Source of the DNA: Streptomyces orinoci
GTDB lineage: Bacteria; Actinomycetota; Actinomycetes; Streptomycetales; Streptomycetaceae
Direction of reading: 5' to 3'
Length of the DNA stretch: 64,000 nt
NCBI RefSeq assembly: GCF_003121295.1
Contig: NZ_PHNC01000031.1
Span: forward strand, 746,439-810,438
The notes beneath the pieces are model-generated. The model saw only the letters and a list, made by a program, of their open reading frames with translations, made no database searches and was not told the origin of the DNA. Position 1 is the stretch's first letter. Every line of letters starts with the position of its first letter. Positions 8,873 through 17,135 of this stretch are shown in pieces. The position numbers and the translations under genes were made by a program.

Positions 8873-9043
8873 TCAGCTGCGGTGCTGCGAGAGATGGGCG
8901 TCGGCGTCGGACCGGGCCAGGGAACGGGCCCGCCGGGCCGGTCCGTACCAGCCGCAGGTACAGCGGGCGGTGCAGAAGGGACCGCGTTCGGTGGTGCTGG
9001 TGTGGTGGCCCGCCGGATGGTGAGCGGGCACGGGCTCGGCCAT
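8873..9043 (-). CDS. Small Cys-rich protein, GPFCTARCTCGW type
   Basis: A 56-residue ORF starting with ATG at 9043 (MAEPVPAHHPAG). The centre holds three Cys in the pattern C-x3-C-x-C inside GPFCTARCTCGWYGPARRAR. The Cys/Trp core and the Arg/Ala tail look like a real small protein of a type I recall from Streptomyces, possibly binding metal. The flanking frames lack such a pattern. Function is unknown. Confidence 0.55.
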   Translation of the reverse strand: MAEPVPAHHPAGHHTSTTERGPFCTARCTCGWYGPARRARSLARSDADAHLSQHRS

Positions 9044-9200
9044 GGCTCCCACGCTACCCGGCCGTGACGGCCGTGTGCGGGCGGTCGTTGAACCGGCGGG
9101 TTCATGGTGGTTCTGGTGGTTCGCGGTTTCCGTGAGTTCCGCGGTTTCCGCGAGCTTCCGCGGTGTTTCGGCAGAGCTTCAGGGCAGGGGCTGAGGGCTG

Positions 9201-10079
9201 ATGGCGGTGCGGGGTCACGGACGCGGACGGGTCGCGGCCACGGTGGCCCTCGGTGTGCTGCTGGCCGGCTGTGCCACCTCCGGGCCCGGACAGCGGGAAG
9301 AGGGCGCGGGTTCGGCGGCGTTGATGGGCAGCGCCGAGGACCCGGCCCGGGCGCTGGCGGCGGTACGGGCGGTGCCCGCGGTGCTGGCCAGAGCGGGGGG
9401 CGCCTGGGTGCGTACCGCCATGGAGACGGAGAGCGGCGGCACCCGGCTGACCATCCGGGGCTCCGGCGTCTATGACTTCGCCCGCCCGGTAGGGGAGTTG
9501 ACGGTACTGGCACCGGGGGACGTGACCGGTGCGCTCGAACACCGGCCCATCACCGAGGTGTTCATCCCCGGGGCGCTGTATATGAAGAACCGGGGCGCCG
9601 GAGTGCCCGCCGACAAATGGGTCCGGCTGGAGACCGGGGCGCTGGGCGATGGCGACCTGCTGACCAGCGGGGCCACCGATCCACTGGCGGCGGCCGAACT
9701 GCTGGCCGGGGCAAGGGAAGTGGCCTATCTGCGGGACGAGACGGTGGACGGGGCGCGGGTGCGGCACTACTGGGGAACGGTGGATCTCAAGGACGCGGCG
9801 CGGCGGGCCCCGGCCCGGGACCGGGCGGTGCTGCTGGCGGCGGCCAGGGGGTTCTCCGGTGGCACGGTGGCCTTCGACGCCAGCCTCGATGAACAGGGCC
9901 GGGCACGGGTGCTGCGCTACCGGTTCCGGGTGCGCAGCCGGGACGGGCGGGGCCGGGCACTGCCGGGAACGGTGGTGTCCACGGTGGAACTGGTCTCGTT
10001 CGGGGCGGTACGGCCCCGCGTTCGGCTGCCCGTTCCCGGAGATATCTATGCGGGAAGGGTCGCCGCACCGCAGAAATAG
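9201..10079 (+). CDS. Lipoprotein, LppX/LprAFG-like fold possible
   Basis: A 292-residue protein with a basic N-terminus, a short hydrophobic stretch and lipobox LLAGC (Cys at residue 24), so it should be anchored to the outer face of the membrane. The mature part is mostly beta-like, with motifs such as GALYMKN and KWVRLETG, which recall actinobacterial LppX/LprG-type lipoproteins that carry lipids. No catalytic residues were evident. The stretch before it has a short 18-19-base tandem repeat (about 9122-9163). Confidence 0.75.
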   Translation: MAVRGHGRGRVAATVALGVLLAGCATSGPGQREEGAGSAALMGSAEDPARALAAVRAVPAVLARAGGAWVRTAMETESGGTRLTIRGSGVYDFARPVGELTVLAPGDVTGALEHRPITEVFIPGALYMKNRGAGVPADKWVRLETGALGDGDLLTSGATDPLAAAELLAGAREVAYLRDETVDGARVRHYWGTVDLKDAARRAPARDRAVLLAAARGFSGGTVAFDASLDEQGRARVLRYRFRVRSRDGRGRALPGTVVSTVELVSFGAVRPRVRLPVPGDIYAGRVAAPQK

Positions 10080-10188
10080 CGCGGGGCAGCGTAGTTGGCC
10101 ATGGAAATGGTCCTTCTGTGCCATGCGCGGAGTCTGTGCCGATCCCTAACCTGGAGGCGGGAACGCAAGACCCGAGGAGGTGAATCAC

Positions 10189-10371
10189 GTGGTTTCGCGA
10201 CGCGGTTCGTCGGGCGGACCGGATCCCGTGGCCCTCATCGAGATCGATCTCTACGGGGAGTTGATGATCGCCGCGTCCAGTGCGGAGGAGGAGCGGCTCA
10301 GCCCGGACCGTATCGATGAGGTGCTCCGGGTGGACCGGCTCCGCCGGGGTGAGGGCGCGGCGGAGGGCTGA
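10189..10371 (+). CDS. Small conserved acidic protein of unknown function
   Basis: A 60-residue protein with core DPVALIEIDLYGELMIAASS and a C-terminal RLSPDRIDEVL helix. The GTG at 10189 is chosen because GAGGAGG lies 8 bases before it, while a GTG at 10180 overlaps that site. The sequence recalls a small protein found next to metabolic genes in many Streptomyces, but no function is known to me. Confidence 0.65.
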   Translation: MVSRRGSSGGPDPVALIEIDLYGELMIAASSAEEERLSPDRIDEVLRVDRLRRGEGAAEG

Positions 10372-10432
10372 GCGGGCCCCGTCAGGGGCGCTGTGTGCTA
10401 CGCGGCGGAGCCGCATATCGAATAGCCGCCCC

Positions 10433-10450
10433 GCGCCCCTTACGGGGCGC
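10433..10450. terminator. Hairpin between convergent small gene and csoR
   Basis: GCGCCCC (10433-10439), TTAC, GGGGCGC (10444-10450). It is preceded by the related repeat CGCGGCGGAGCCGCATATCG and sits directly at the csoR stop. Confidence 0.6.
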
Positions 10451-10451
10451 C

Positions 10452-10805
10452 TCAGGACCGCAGCAGGCGGGCCACCGCGGCTGTCGCCTCGGCGACCTTG
10501 GCGTCGATCTCGTCCCCGCCCTTGACCGCGGCGTCGGCCACACAGTGCCGCAGATGCTCCTGGAGCAGCTGGAGCGCGAAGGACTGCAGGGCCTTGGTCC
10601 CGGCCGAGACCTGGGTGAGTATGTCGATGCAGTAGACATCCTCCTCGACCATGCGCTGCAGGCCGCGGATCTGTCCCTCGATCCGGCGCAGTCGCTTGAG
10701 GTGCGCCTCCTTGTCATGGCTGTAGCCATGCGGGCCGGGGTGGGCCGGCGCGTCCTGGCCGTGGCAGGCGCCCATGCCGCTCCCGGCGGCTTCCGTGGTC
10801 GTCAT
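10452..10805 (-). CDS. csoR: CsoR-type copper-sensing repressor
   Basis: A 117-residue DUF156 all-helical repressor. Cu(I) ligands are present as C59, H84 and C88 (VYCID; EHLRHC), and the N-terminus is His-rich (CHGQDAPAH, HPGPHGYSH). Copper binding releases DNA. A matching palindrome lies 49-65 bases upstream. No copZ or copA is adjacent, so it probably represses itself and distant targets. The neighbour on the other side is the phosphate permease pair, unrelated in function. Confidence 0.88.
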   Translation of the reverse strand: MTTTEAAGSGMGACHGQDAPAHPGPHGYSHDKEAHLKRLRRIEGQIRGLQRMVEEDVYCIDILTQVSAGTKALQSFALQLLQEHLRHCVADAAVKGGDEIDAKVAEATAAVARLLRS

Positions 10806-10853
10806 GGCACCCTCCGTGTTCCGCGCGGCAGCGCGCCCTTATACCTCATCGGA

Positions 10854-10870
10854 ATACCCCCACGGGGTAT
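10854..10870. promoter_or_regulatory. CsoR operator
   Basis: ATACCCCCACGGGGTAT is a perfect palindrome with 7-base arms and a 3-base centre, the form known for CsoR sites in Streptomyces. A TATAA-like -10 element follows it on the minus strand (near 10840), so binding should block csoR transcription. Confidence 0.8.
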
Positions 10871-11017
10871 AGCGTACTGGAATTGGCGACCGGGTACGGG
10901 ACCGGCTTTATGAGCACTCTGCCCGATGGGCGACACTGAGGGAATGCCAGTTAGCTGTGGCCCGATGATGCGCCTAGCATCAACGAGACCGAATCCGCTG
11001 CACCCCGAGGATCCCAC

Positions 11018-11638
11018 GTGCGCTTTCGTCTGACCCCCAGGGAGACGAGCTTCTACGACATGTTCGCCGCGTCCGCGGACAACATCGTCACGGGCTCCAA
11101 GCTCCTGATGGAAATGCTCGGCGCGGACTCGTCCGGCCGGGCCGAGATCTCAGAGCGCATGCGGGCAGCGGAGCACGCCGGGGACGACGCGACGCACGCG
11201 ATCTTTCACCAGCTGAACTCCTCTTTCATCACGCCCTTCGACCGTGAGGACATCTACGCCCTCGCGTCCTCGCTCGACGACATCATGGACTTCATGGAGG
11301 AGGCCGTCGATCTGGTGGTCCTCTACCAGGTCGAGGACCTGCCCAAGGGCGTGGAGCAGCAGATCGAGGTCCTGGCCAGGGCCGCGGAGCTGACCGCCGA
11401 GGCGATGCCCAACCTGCGCACCATGACGAATCTCACGGAGTACTGGATCGAGGTCAACCGGCTGGAGAACCAGGCGGACCAGATTCACCGCAAGCTCCTG
11501 GCGCAGCTCTTCAATGGCAAGTACGACGCCATCGAGGTGCTCAAGCTCAAGCAGATCGTGGATGTGCTGGAGGAGGCGGCGGACGCGTTCGAGCATGTCG
11601 CCAATACGGTCGAGACCATCGCGGTCAAGGAGTCCTGA
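11018..11638 (+). CDS. DUF47/PhoU-like accessory protein of the PiT transporter
   Basis: A 206-residue helical protein (MRFRLTPRETSFYDMFAASA) typical of the DUF47 family, which resembles PhoU. It usually precedes a PiT permease, as here, where the permease begins 6 bases after its stop. It probably modulates phosphate uptake at the inner membrane face. The GTG start at 11018 matches the family's N-terminus. Confidence 0.9.
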   Translation: MRFRLTPRETSFYDMFAASADNIVTGSKLLMEMLGADSSGRAEISERMRAAEHAGDDATHAIFHQLNSSFITPFDREDIYALASSLDDIMDFMEEAVDLVVLYQVEDLPKGVEQQIEVLARAAELTAEAMPNLRTMTNLTEYWIEVNRLENQADQIHRKLLAQLFNGKYDAIEVLKLKQIVDVLEEAADAFEHVANTVETIAVKES

Positions 11639-11644
11639 CCCCCG

Positions 11645-12643
11645 GTGGACACGTTCGCACTTGTCGTGACCATCGCGGTCGCGCTCGGATTCGCCTATAC
11701 CAATGGCTTCCATGACTCCGCCAACGCCATCGCGACCTCCGTCTCGACGCGGGCGCTGACCCCGCGGGCGGCCCTGGCGATGGCGGCCGTGATGAACCTC
11801 GCCGGTGCCTTTCTGGGCAGCGGGGTCGCCAAGACCGTCAGCGAGGGTCTGATCGCGACGCCCACCGGCAACCAGGGGATGCTGATCCTCTTCTCCGCGC
11901 TGATCGGTGCGGTGGTCTGGAACCTGGTCACCTGGTACTTCGGCCTGCCGTCCTCGTCCAGCCATGCGCTGTTCGGCGGCCTGGTCGGCGCCGCGGTGGC
12001 CGGATCGACGACCGTTCACTGGTGGGGCGTGTGGGACAAGGTCGTCCTGCCGATGTTCCTCTCGCCGCTGGTCGGCCTGATCCTCGGCTATCTCGTCATG
12101 GTCTGTCTGCTGTGGCTGTTCCGCCGGGCCAATCCGCACAAGGCCAAGCGCGGCTTCCGTATCGCGCAGACCGTCTCCGCGGCGGGCATGGCGCTCGGCC
12201 ATGGCCTCCAGGACGCCCAGAAGACCATGGGTGTGGTGGTGATGGCCCTGGTCATCGGCGGTGTGGAGAGCCAGGGCGACCCCATTCCGGTGTGGGTGAA
12301 GCTGGTCTCCGCGCTGATGCTCTCGCTGGGTACCTACGCGGGTGGCTGGCGGATCATGCGGACGCTGGGCCGGCGGATCATCGAGCTGGACCCGCCGCAG
12401 GGCTTCGCGGCCGAGACCACGGGTGCGGCGGTCATGTTCACCACCGCGTTTATGTTCAAGGCGCCGATCTCCACCACCCATGTGATCACCTCCGCGATCA
12501 TGGGTGTGGGGGCGACCAAGCGGGTCAACGCGGTGCGGTGGGGTGTCGCCAAGAACATCATTCTCGGCTGGTTCATCACCATGCCGGCCGCGGCGGGGGT
12601 CGCCGCGCTGGTCTACTGGGTGGGGAACCTGGCCTTCGGCTGA
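11645..12643 (+). CDS. pitH: PiT low-affinity phosphate permease
   Basis: A 332-residue membrane protein with the duplicated PiT signature: GFHDSANAIATSVSTRAL near the N-terminus and GHGLQDAQKTMGVV in the second half. It carries phosphate or metal-phosphate with protons or cations. It forms an operon with the DUF47 gene and converges on pstB. S. coelicolor has the same pair beside pst, named pitH1 as I recall. The start is GTG at 11645. Confidence 0.92.
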   Translation: MDTFALVVTIAVALGFAYTNGFHDSANAIATSVSTRALTPRAALAMAAVMNLAGAFLGSGVAKTVSEGLIATPTGNQGMLILFSALIGAVVWNLVTWYFGLPSSSSHALFGGLVGAAVAGSTTVHWWGVWDKVVLPMFLSPLVGLILGYLVMVCLLWLFRRANPHKAKRGFRIAQTVSAAGMALGHGLQDAQKTMGVVVMALVIGGVESQGDPIPVWVKLVSALMLSLGTYAGGWRIMRTLGRRIIELDPPQGFAAETTGAAVMFTTAFMFKAPISTTHVITSAIMGVGATKRVNAVRWGVAKNIILGWFITMPAAAGVAALVYWVGNLAFG

Positions 12644-12664
12644 ACCGCCGCCGAGTACGAGAAC

Positions 12665-12695
12665 GGGCCCGCCCCTGCGCCCCAGGGGCGGGCCC
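12665..12695. terminator. Bidirectional terminator between pitH and pstB
   Basis: Arms of 13 bases, GGGCCCGCCCCTG (12665-12677) and CAGGGGCGGGCCC (12683-12695), pair perfectly around a 5-base loop between convergent genes. Confidence 0.85.
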
Positions 12696-12747
12696 TTCGC
12701 CTTGCGGCGGCACCGCCAAGCAGCGTCGCAAGGCGAGCTCTTGGTGA

Positions 12748-13527
12748 TCAGCCGAAGCGGCCGGAGATGTAGTCCTCGGTGGCCTGGACCGAGGGGTTGG
12801 AGAAGATCCGCTCGGTGTCGTCGATCTCGATCAGCTTGCCGGGCTGGCCGACCCCCGCCAGGTTGAAGAAGGCGGTGCGGTCCGAGACCCGGGCCGCCTG
12901 CTGCATGTTGTGGGTGACGATGACGATGGTGAACCGCTCCTTGAGCTCCCCGATCAGGTCCTCGATGGCGAGAGTGGAGATCGGGTCGAGCGCCGAGCAG
13001 GGCTCGTCCATCAGCAGCACCTGCGGTTCCACGGCGATGGCCCGGGCGATGCACAGCCGCTGCTGCTGACCGCCGGAGAGGCCGGCGCCCGGCTTGTCCA
13101 GGCGGTCCTTGACCTCGTTCCAGAGGTTGGCGCCCTTGAGGGACTTCTCCACGATGCCGTCCAGCTCGGACTTGCGTACCCGGCCGCCGTTGAGGCGGAT
13201 ACCGGCGGCCACGTTGTCGTAGATGGACATGGTGGGGAAGGGGTTGGGGCGCTGGAAGACCATGCCGACCACCCGGCGCACCGAGACCGGGTCCACGCCC
13301 GTCCCATAGAGGTTCTCCTCGTCCAGCAGCACCTTGCCCTCCACGCGGCCGCCGGGGGTGACCTCGTGCATGCGGTTGAGGGTGCGCAGGAAGGTGGACT
13401 TGCCGCAGCCGGAGGGGCCGATGAAGGCGGTCACCGAGCGCGGCTCGACGGTCATCGAGATGTCGTCGATGGCCTTGTGGCTGCCGTAGTAGGCGGAGAG
13501 GCCGCTGACGTCGATTCGCTTGGCCAT
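12748..13527 (-). CDS. pstB: Phosphate ABC transporter ATPase
   Basis: A 259-residue ATPase of the high-affinity phosphate importer. Walker A GPSGCGKST, signature LSGGQQQR, Walker B VLLMDEPCSALD, H-loop THNMQQA. The ATG at 13527 (MAKRIDVSG) gives the family's usual length, although no strong ribosome site precedes it. It is last in the pstS-C-A-B operon, 29 bases after pstA. Confidence 0.96.
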   Translation of the reverse strand: MAKRIDVSGLSAYYGSHKAIDDISMTVEPRSVTAFIGPSGCGKSTFLRTLNRMHEVTPGGRVEGKVLLDEENLYGTGVDPVSVRRVVGMVFQRPNPFPTMSIYDNVAAGIRLNGGRVRKSELDGIVEKSLKGANLWNEVKDRLDKPGAGLSGGQQQRLCIARAIAVEPQVLLMDEPCSALDPISTLAIEDLIGELKERFTIVIVTHNMQQAARVSDRTAFFNLAGVGQPGKLIEIDDTERIFSNPSVQATEDYISGRFG

Positions 13528-13556
13528 GGGGATCACTACTGCTTTCTTACCGACGG

Positions 13557-14639
13557 TCAGCGACCGGACTTGGGGGCCTTCCAGCGGGCTATGCCGCGGG
13601 CGACCAGGTTGAGGATCATGACAAAGGCGATCAGCACCAGGGCCGCCGCCCAGGCGCGGTCGTAGCTGGCCGCGTTGCCGGCCGCCCACTGCTCGTAGAT
13701 GTAGTAGGGCAGCGAGGACTGGGCCCCGTTGAAGGGATCGGTGTTGATCACCTGGGAGCCGAAGACCAGCAGCACAATGGGCGCGGTCTCACCGGCGATC
13801 CGGGCGACGGCCAGCATCACACCGGTGGCGATGCCGCCGATCGCGGTGGGCAGCACCACCTTGAGGATGGTGCGCCACTTGGGCACGCCCAGCGCCAGGG
13901 AGGCCTCGCGCAGTTCATTGGGGACCAGCTTGAGCATCTCCTCGGTGGACCGGACCACCACCGGCATCATCAGGATGGCCAGCGCCATCGACCCGGCGAA
14001 GCCGGAGTAGCCGAAGTCCAGCATGATGATCCAGAAGCTGAGGATGAACAGGCCGGCCACGATGGAGGGGATGCCGGTCATCACATCCACGAAGAAGGTG
14101 ACCGCCTTGGCCAGCCTCCCCCGCCCGTACTCCACCAGGTAGACGGCGGTCAGCAGGCCGATCGGGGCGGCGATGGCGGTGGCCAGGCCGACCTGCTCCA
14201 GGGTGCCGATGATGGCGTGGTAGACGCCGCCGCCGGGGCCGATGGTGAGCACTCCGGCCATGGAGTGGCTGAGGAAGCGGCCGTCCAGCACCTTGGTACC
14301 GCGGTCCACGGTCTCCCAGATCAGCGAGACCAGGGGGACCACCGCCAGCAGGAAGCAGGCCCAGACCAGGCTGGTGGCCAGCCGGTCCTTGGCCTGGCGG
14401 CGGCCCTCGACAAAGGCGGTCACGCCATAGAGGGCGGCCATGAAGAGGACTCCGGCGATCAGGCCCCACTGGACCTTGTTGCCCAGCCCGGCGGCCAGGC
14501 CGATGGCGGCGGCCACCACAATGGCGCCGACCGCGAGCGCGGCGGGGGCCCAGCGGGGCAGCCGCGGGTGGCGCAGCCCGGCCGGGGGCAGCGGGGCGCT
14601 GTCGGCGAGCACGGTCTCGTCCAGCGTCAGGTCGCTCAT
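13557..14639 (-). CDS. pstA: Phosphate ABC transporter permease
   Basis: A 360-residue inner-membrane permease with a BPD-type loop (EASLALGVPKWRTILKVVLP) and about eight hydrophobic segments. Two segments lie in an N-terminal extension before the transport domain. Its ATG overlaps the pstC stop as ATGA, so translation is coupled. It pairs with PstC to form the phosphate channel. Confidence 0.95.
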   Translation of the reverse strand: MSDLTLDETVLADSAPLPPAGLRHPRLPRWAPAALAVGAIVVAAAIGLAAGLGNKVQWGLIAGVLFMAALYGVTAFVEGRRQAKDRLATSLVWACFLLAVVPLVSLIWETVDRGTKVLDGRFLSHSMAGVLTIGPGGGVYHAIIGTLEQVGLATAIAAPIGLLTAVYLVEYGRGRLAKAVTFFVDVMTGIPSIVAGLFILSFWIIMLDFGYSGFAGSMALAILMMPVVVRSTEEMLKLVPNELREASLALGVPKWRTILKVVLPTAIGGIATGVMLAVARIAGETAPIVLLVFGSQVINTDPFNGAQSSLPYYIYEQWAAGNAASYDRAWAAALVLIAFVMILNLVARGIARWKAPKSGR

Positions 14640-15634
14640 GCCGTGTACTCCTTGCGGCGCGCGATGATCAGCCGGGCGGCGCCGTTGACCAGCAGGGTCA
14701 GTACGAACAGGACCAGGCCGGAGGCGATCAGCGCGTCCTTGCCGAGGTCACCGGACTCCTTGAAGCTGCTGGCGATGTTCTGGGCGAAGGTGCCGCCGCC
14801 CGGGTCGAGCAGGCTCCTGGAGATCAGGAAGCTGGGGGACAGCACGGTGGCCACGGCCATGGTCTCGCCCAGCGCCCGGCCCAGGCCGAGCATGGAGGCG
14901 CTGATCACGCCGGAGCGGCCGAAGGGGAGGACGGACATCCGGATGACCTCCCAGCGGGTGGCGCCCAGGGCCAGTGCGGCCTCCTCGTGCATCCGCGGGA
15001 CCTGGCGGAAGACCTCCCGGCTGACGCTGGTGACGATCGGCAGGATCATGATCGCCAGCAGGATGCCGATGGTGAACAGCGAGCGCGCGGCGCCGCCGTG
15101 GTAGGCCAGCACCCCGGTCCAGCCGAAGTAGCTGTCCAGCCAGGTGTACAGGCCGGTCAGATGCGGCACCAGGAAGAGCGCGCCCCACAGGCCGTAGACG
15201 ATGGACGGCACCGCGGCCAGCAGGTCGATGACATAGGACAGCGGGGCGGCCAGCCTGCGCGGCGCGTAGTGGGTGATGAACAGCGCGATCCCGATGGCGA
15301 CCGGGACGGCGATCAGCATCGCGATCAGCGAGCTGACCACGGTGCCGAAGGCGAGTACCGCGATGCCGAAGACCGGCTGGTCGGCGTTGGCGTTCCACTC
15401 GAAGGTGGTGAGGAAGTTGCCGTGGTCCTTGGAGATGGCGCTCGCGGCGCGGACCGTCAGGAAGACCGCTATGGCGGCCATGATCGCCAGCAGCAGCACT
15501 CCGGAGCCGCGGGAGAGGCCGAGGAAGATCCGGTCGCCGATCCGGGTGGTGCCCTTGGCGTTCCCGGTGTTCTCGGCGGGCTCGGGGGCGAGGGGTGGGG
15601 CAGGGTTTTCGGGGCTTATGTCCATGTCATCCAC
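14636..15634 (-). CDS. pstC: Phosphate ABC transporter permease
   Basis: A 332-residue permease with the BPD loop EEAALALGATRWEVIRMSVLP and six main membrane segments after a Pro-rich cytosolic N-terminus. The GTG at 15634 is preferred because GGAGA lies 6 bases before it. An ATG three codons later is possible. It follows pstS by about 100 bases and overlaps pstA. Confidence 0.94.
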   Translation of the reverse strand: MDDMDISPENPAPPLAPEPAENTGNAKGTTRIGDRIFLGLSRGSGVLLLAIMAAIAVFLTVRAASAISKDHGNFLTTFEWNANADQPVFGIAVLAFGTVVSSLIAMLIAVPVAIGIALFITHYAPRRLAAPLSYVIDLLAAVPSIVYGLWGALFLVPHLTGLYTWLDSYFGWTGVLAYHGGAARSLFTIGILLAIMILPIVTSVSREVFRQVPRMHEEAALALGATRWEVIRMSVLPFGRSGVISASMLGLGRALGETMAVATVLSPSFLISRSLLDPGGGTFAQNIASSFKESGDLGKDALIASGLVLFVLTLLVNGAARLIIARRKEYTA

Positions 15635-15733
15635 GGGAGTCTCCGGTCTGCGGAGCCGGGCCGTGCGGGCCGGGCTCCTGCGTGGCGGTGCACCGGATGG
15701 TGCGGCCCGCCGCGGGGGCGGGCCGCACTCGGG

Positions 15734-16864
15734 TCAGGAAAGGCCGGCGATGGTGTCGCGGACCTTCGCGGCGATCTCGGCGGGCAGCGGGGCGTAACCC
15801 AGGCCCTTGAGCACCGACTGCCCGTCCTCACTGGCGATGTAGGTGAGGAAGGACTTGGCGGCCGGGAGGGTTTCCGCCTTGTTGCCCTTGTCGCCGAGGA
15901 CCTCGTAGGTCACCAGGGTGAGCGGGTAGGCGCCCTCGGCCTTGGTGGTGTAGTTGAGCTGGAGGGAGAGGTCCTTGCCGGTGCCGACGATCTTCGCCTC
16001 GGCGATGGCCTTGGAGGCGTTGTCGCTGGTGGCCTCGACCGGGGTGGAGGCACCGGTGTTGAGCTTCACCGTGTGGATGTTGTTGGCGGTGGCGTAGGAC
16101 AGCTCGAAGTAGGAGATGGCGCCCTTGGTCTGGTTGACCTGGGAGGAGACTCCGGCCGAACCGTCCGCGGACTGGCCGCCCTTGACCGGCCACGCCTTGG
16201 CGGGCGCATAGGACCAGGAGCTGCCGGCCGCCGCCTTGAGGTACTTGGTGAAGTTGTCGGTGGTGCCCGACTCATCGGAGCGGTGGAAGGCCTGGATCTT
16301 CAGATCCGGCAGCTTGGCACCGGAGTTGAGCTTGGCGATCGCCGGGTCGTTCCACTTCTCGATCTTGCCGTCGAAGATCTTGGCGAGGGTGTCGGCGTCC
16401 AGCACCAGACTGTCCACGCCCGGCACGTTGTAGCCGATGGCGATGGGGCCGCCCACCATCGGCAGGTCGATGCCCTGGCCGCCCTTGACCACGTTCTTGG
16501 ACTTGGTGACCTCCTCCGGCTTCAGCGGCGAGTCGGAGCCCGCGAAGGCGGTCTTGCCGGAGAGGAACTCCTGGATGCCGGCGCCGGAGCCGGTGGCCTT
16601 GTAGTTGACCTGGATGTCCGGGCAGGACTGGGTGAAGTTCTTCACCCACAGGTCCATGGCGTTCTTCTGGGCGGACGAGCCCGAGGCCAGCAGCTGGCCC
16701 TTGCCCTCGCACTTGATCTTGCCGGCGGCCTTGGTGGAGCCGCTGCCCCCGTTGCCGCTGCCACTGTTGTCGTCGGAGCCGCACGCCGTGAGGACCAGGG
16801 CGCTGGAGACGGCGATGGCGCCGAGAGCGACGGCCCGAAGCCGGTTCTTGCGCTGAAGCTTCAC
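15734..16864 (-). CDS. pstS: Phosphate-binding lipoprotein
   Basis: A 376-residue lipoprotein with lipobox VLTAC and a Gly/Ser tether, then a two-lobed binding fold. Phosphate-contact motifs include GSSAQ, DSPL and RSDESGTTDNF. The GTG start at 16864 is placed 10 bases after GGAAGGA and gives a normal signal peptide, whereas earlier starts would add about 49 unrelated residues. It is the first gene of the pst operon and lies behind a strong PHO box, so PhoP should induce it under phosphate starvation. Confidence 0.95.
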   Translation of the reverse strand: MKLQRKNRLRAVALGAIAVSSALVLTACGSDDNSGSGNGGSGSTKAAGKIKCEGKGQLLASGSSAQKNAMDLWVKNFTQSCPDIQVNYKATGSGAGIQEFLSGKTAFAGSDSPLKPEEVTKSKNVVKGGQGIDLPMVGGPIAIGYNVPGVDSLVLDADTLAKIFDGKIEKWNDPAIAKLNSGAKLPDLKIQAFHRSDESGTTDNFTKYLKAAAGSSWSYAPAKAWPVKGGQSADGSAGVSSQVNQTKGAISYFELSYATANNIHTVKLNTGASTPVEATSDNASKAIAEAKIVGTGKDLSLQLNYTTKAEGAYPLTLVTYEVLGDKGNKAETLPAAKSFLTYIASEDGQSVLKGLGYAPLPAEIAAKVRDTIAGLS

Positions 16865-16943
16865 TTTCTGGTGTTCCTTCCGAGAGCCGCCGCTGCGGCG
16901 GCGTGCGAGAGGTCCTTGACTACGGCCGAAATTAAGCAGATCA

Positions 16944-16983
16944 GGTGAAGGGGTCGATGGAGCGAGGTGAACGAGGGGTGAAC
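16944..16983 (-). promoter_or_regulatory. PHO box of pstS, four 11-bp direct repeats
   Basis: On the minus strand the 7-mers GTTCACC (16977-16983), GTTCACC (16966-16972), TCCATCG (16955-16961) and CTTCACC (16944-16950) occur exactly 11 bases apart. Two are perfect, one has one change and one is degenerate. A TTAATT-like -10 element follows near 16930. This is the classic PhoP operator arrangement of Streptomyces. Confidence 0.9.
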
Positions 16984-17135
16984 CTCGCCGGTCGGTGTGG
17001 TGGCCGCCCAAACACCTTGGCGAACCCGGGGAATTGTGACGCAGATCTCTGTTGGTTTCGCCGGGGTCGTGACACGATCCGGTGCCGGTGTGGCGATAAG
17101 TGACGGCGCGGGGGACGAGTCGCGGAGGTTTTTCG

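Noticed and set aside
11150..13054. Long minus-strand open frame of 634 codons across the DUF47/pitH genes
   Set aside because: It is antisense to two well-recognised genes and has the His/Arg/Gly composition of GC-skew shadows.
14987..16948. Long plus-strand open frame over pstC and pstS
   Set aside because: It is antisense to pst genes, with no domain and a shadow composition.
16984..17135. Possible c-di-AMP (ydaO) riboswitch before the NlpC/P60 gene
   Set aside because: Such elements are known before wall hydrolases, but the conserved core was not found in this 150-base leader.
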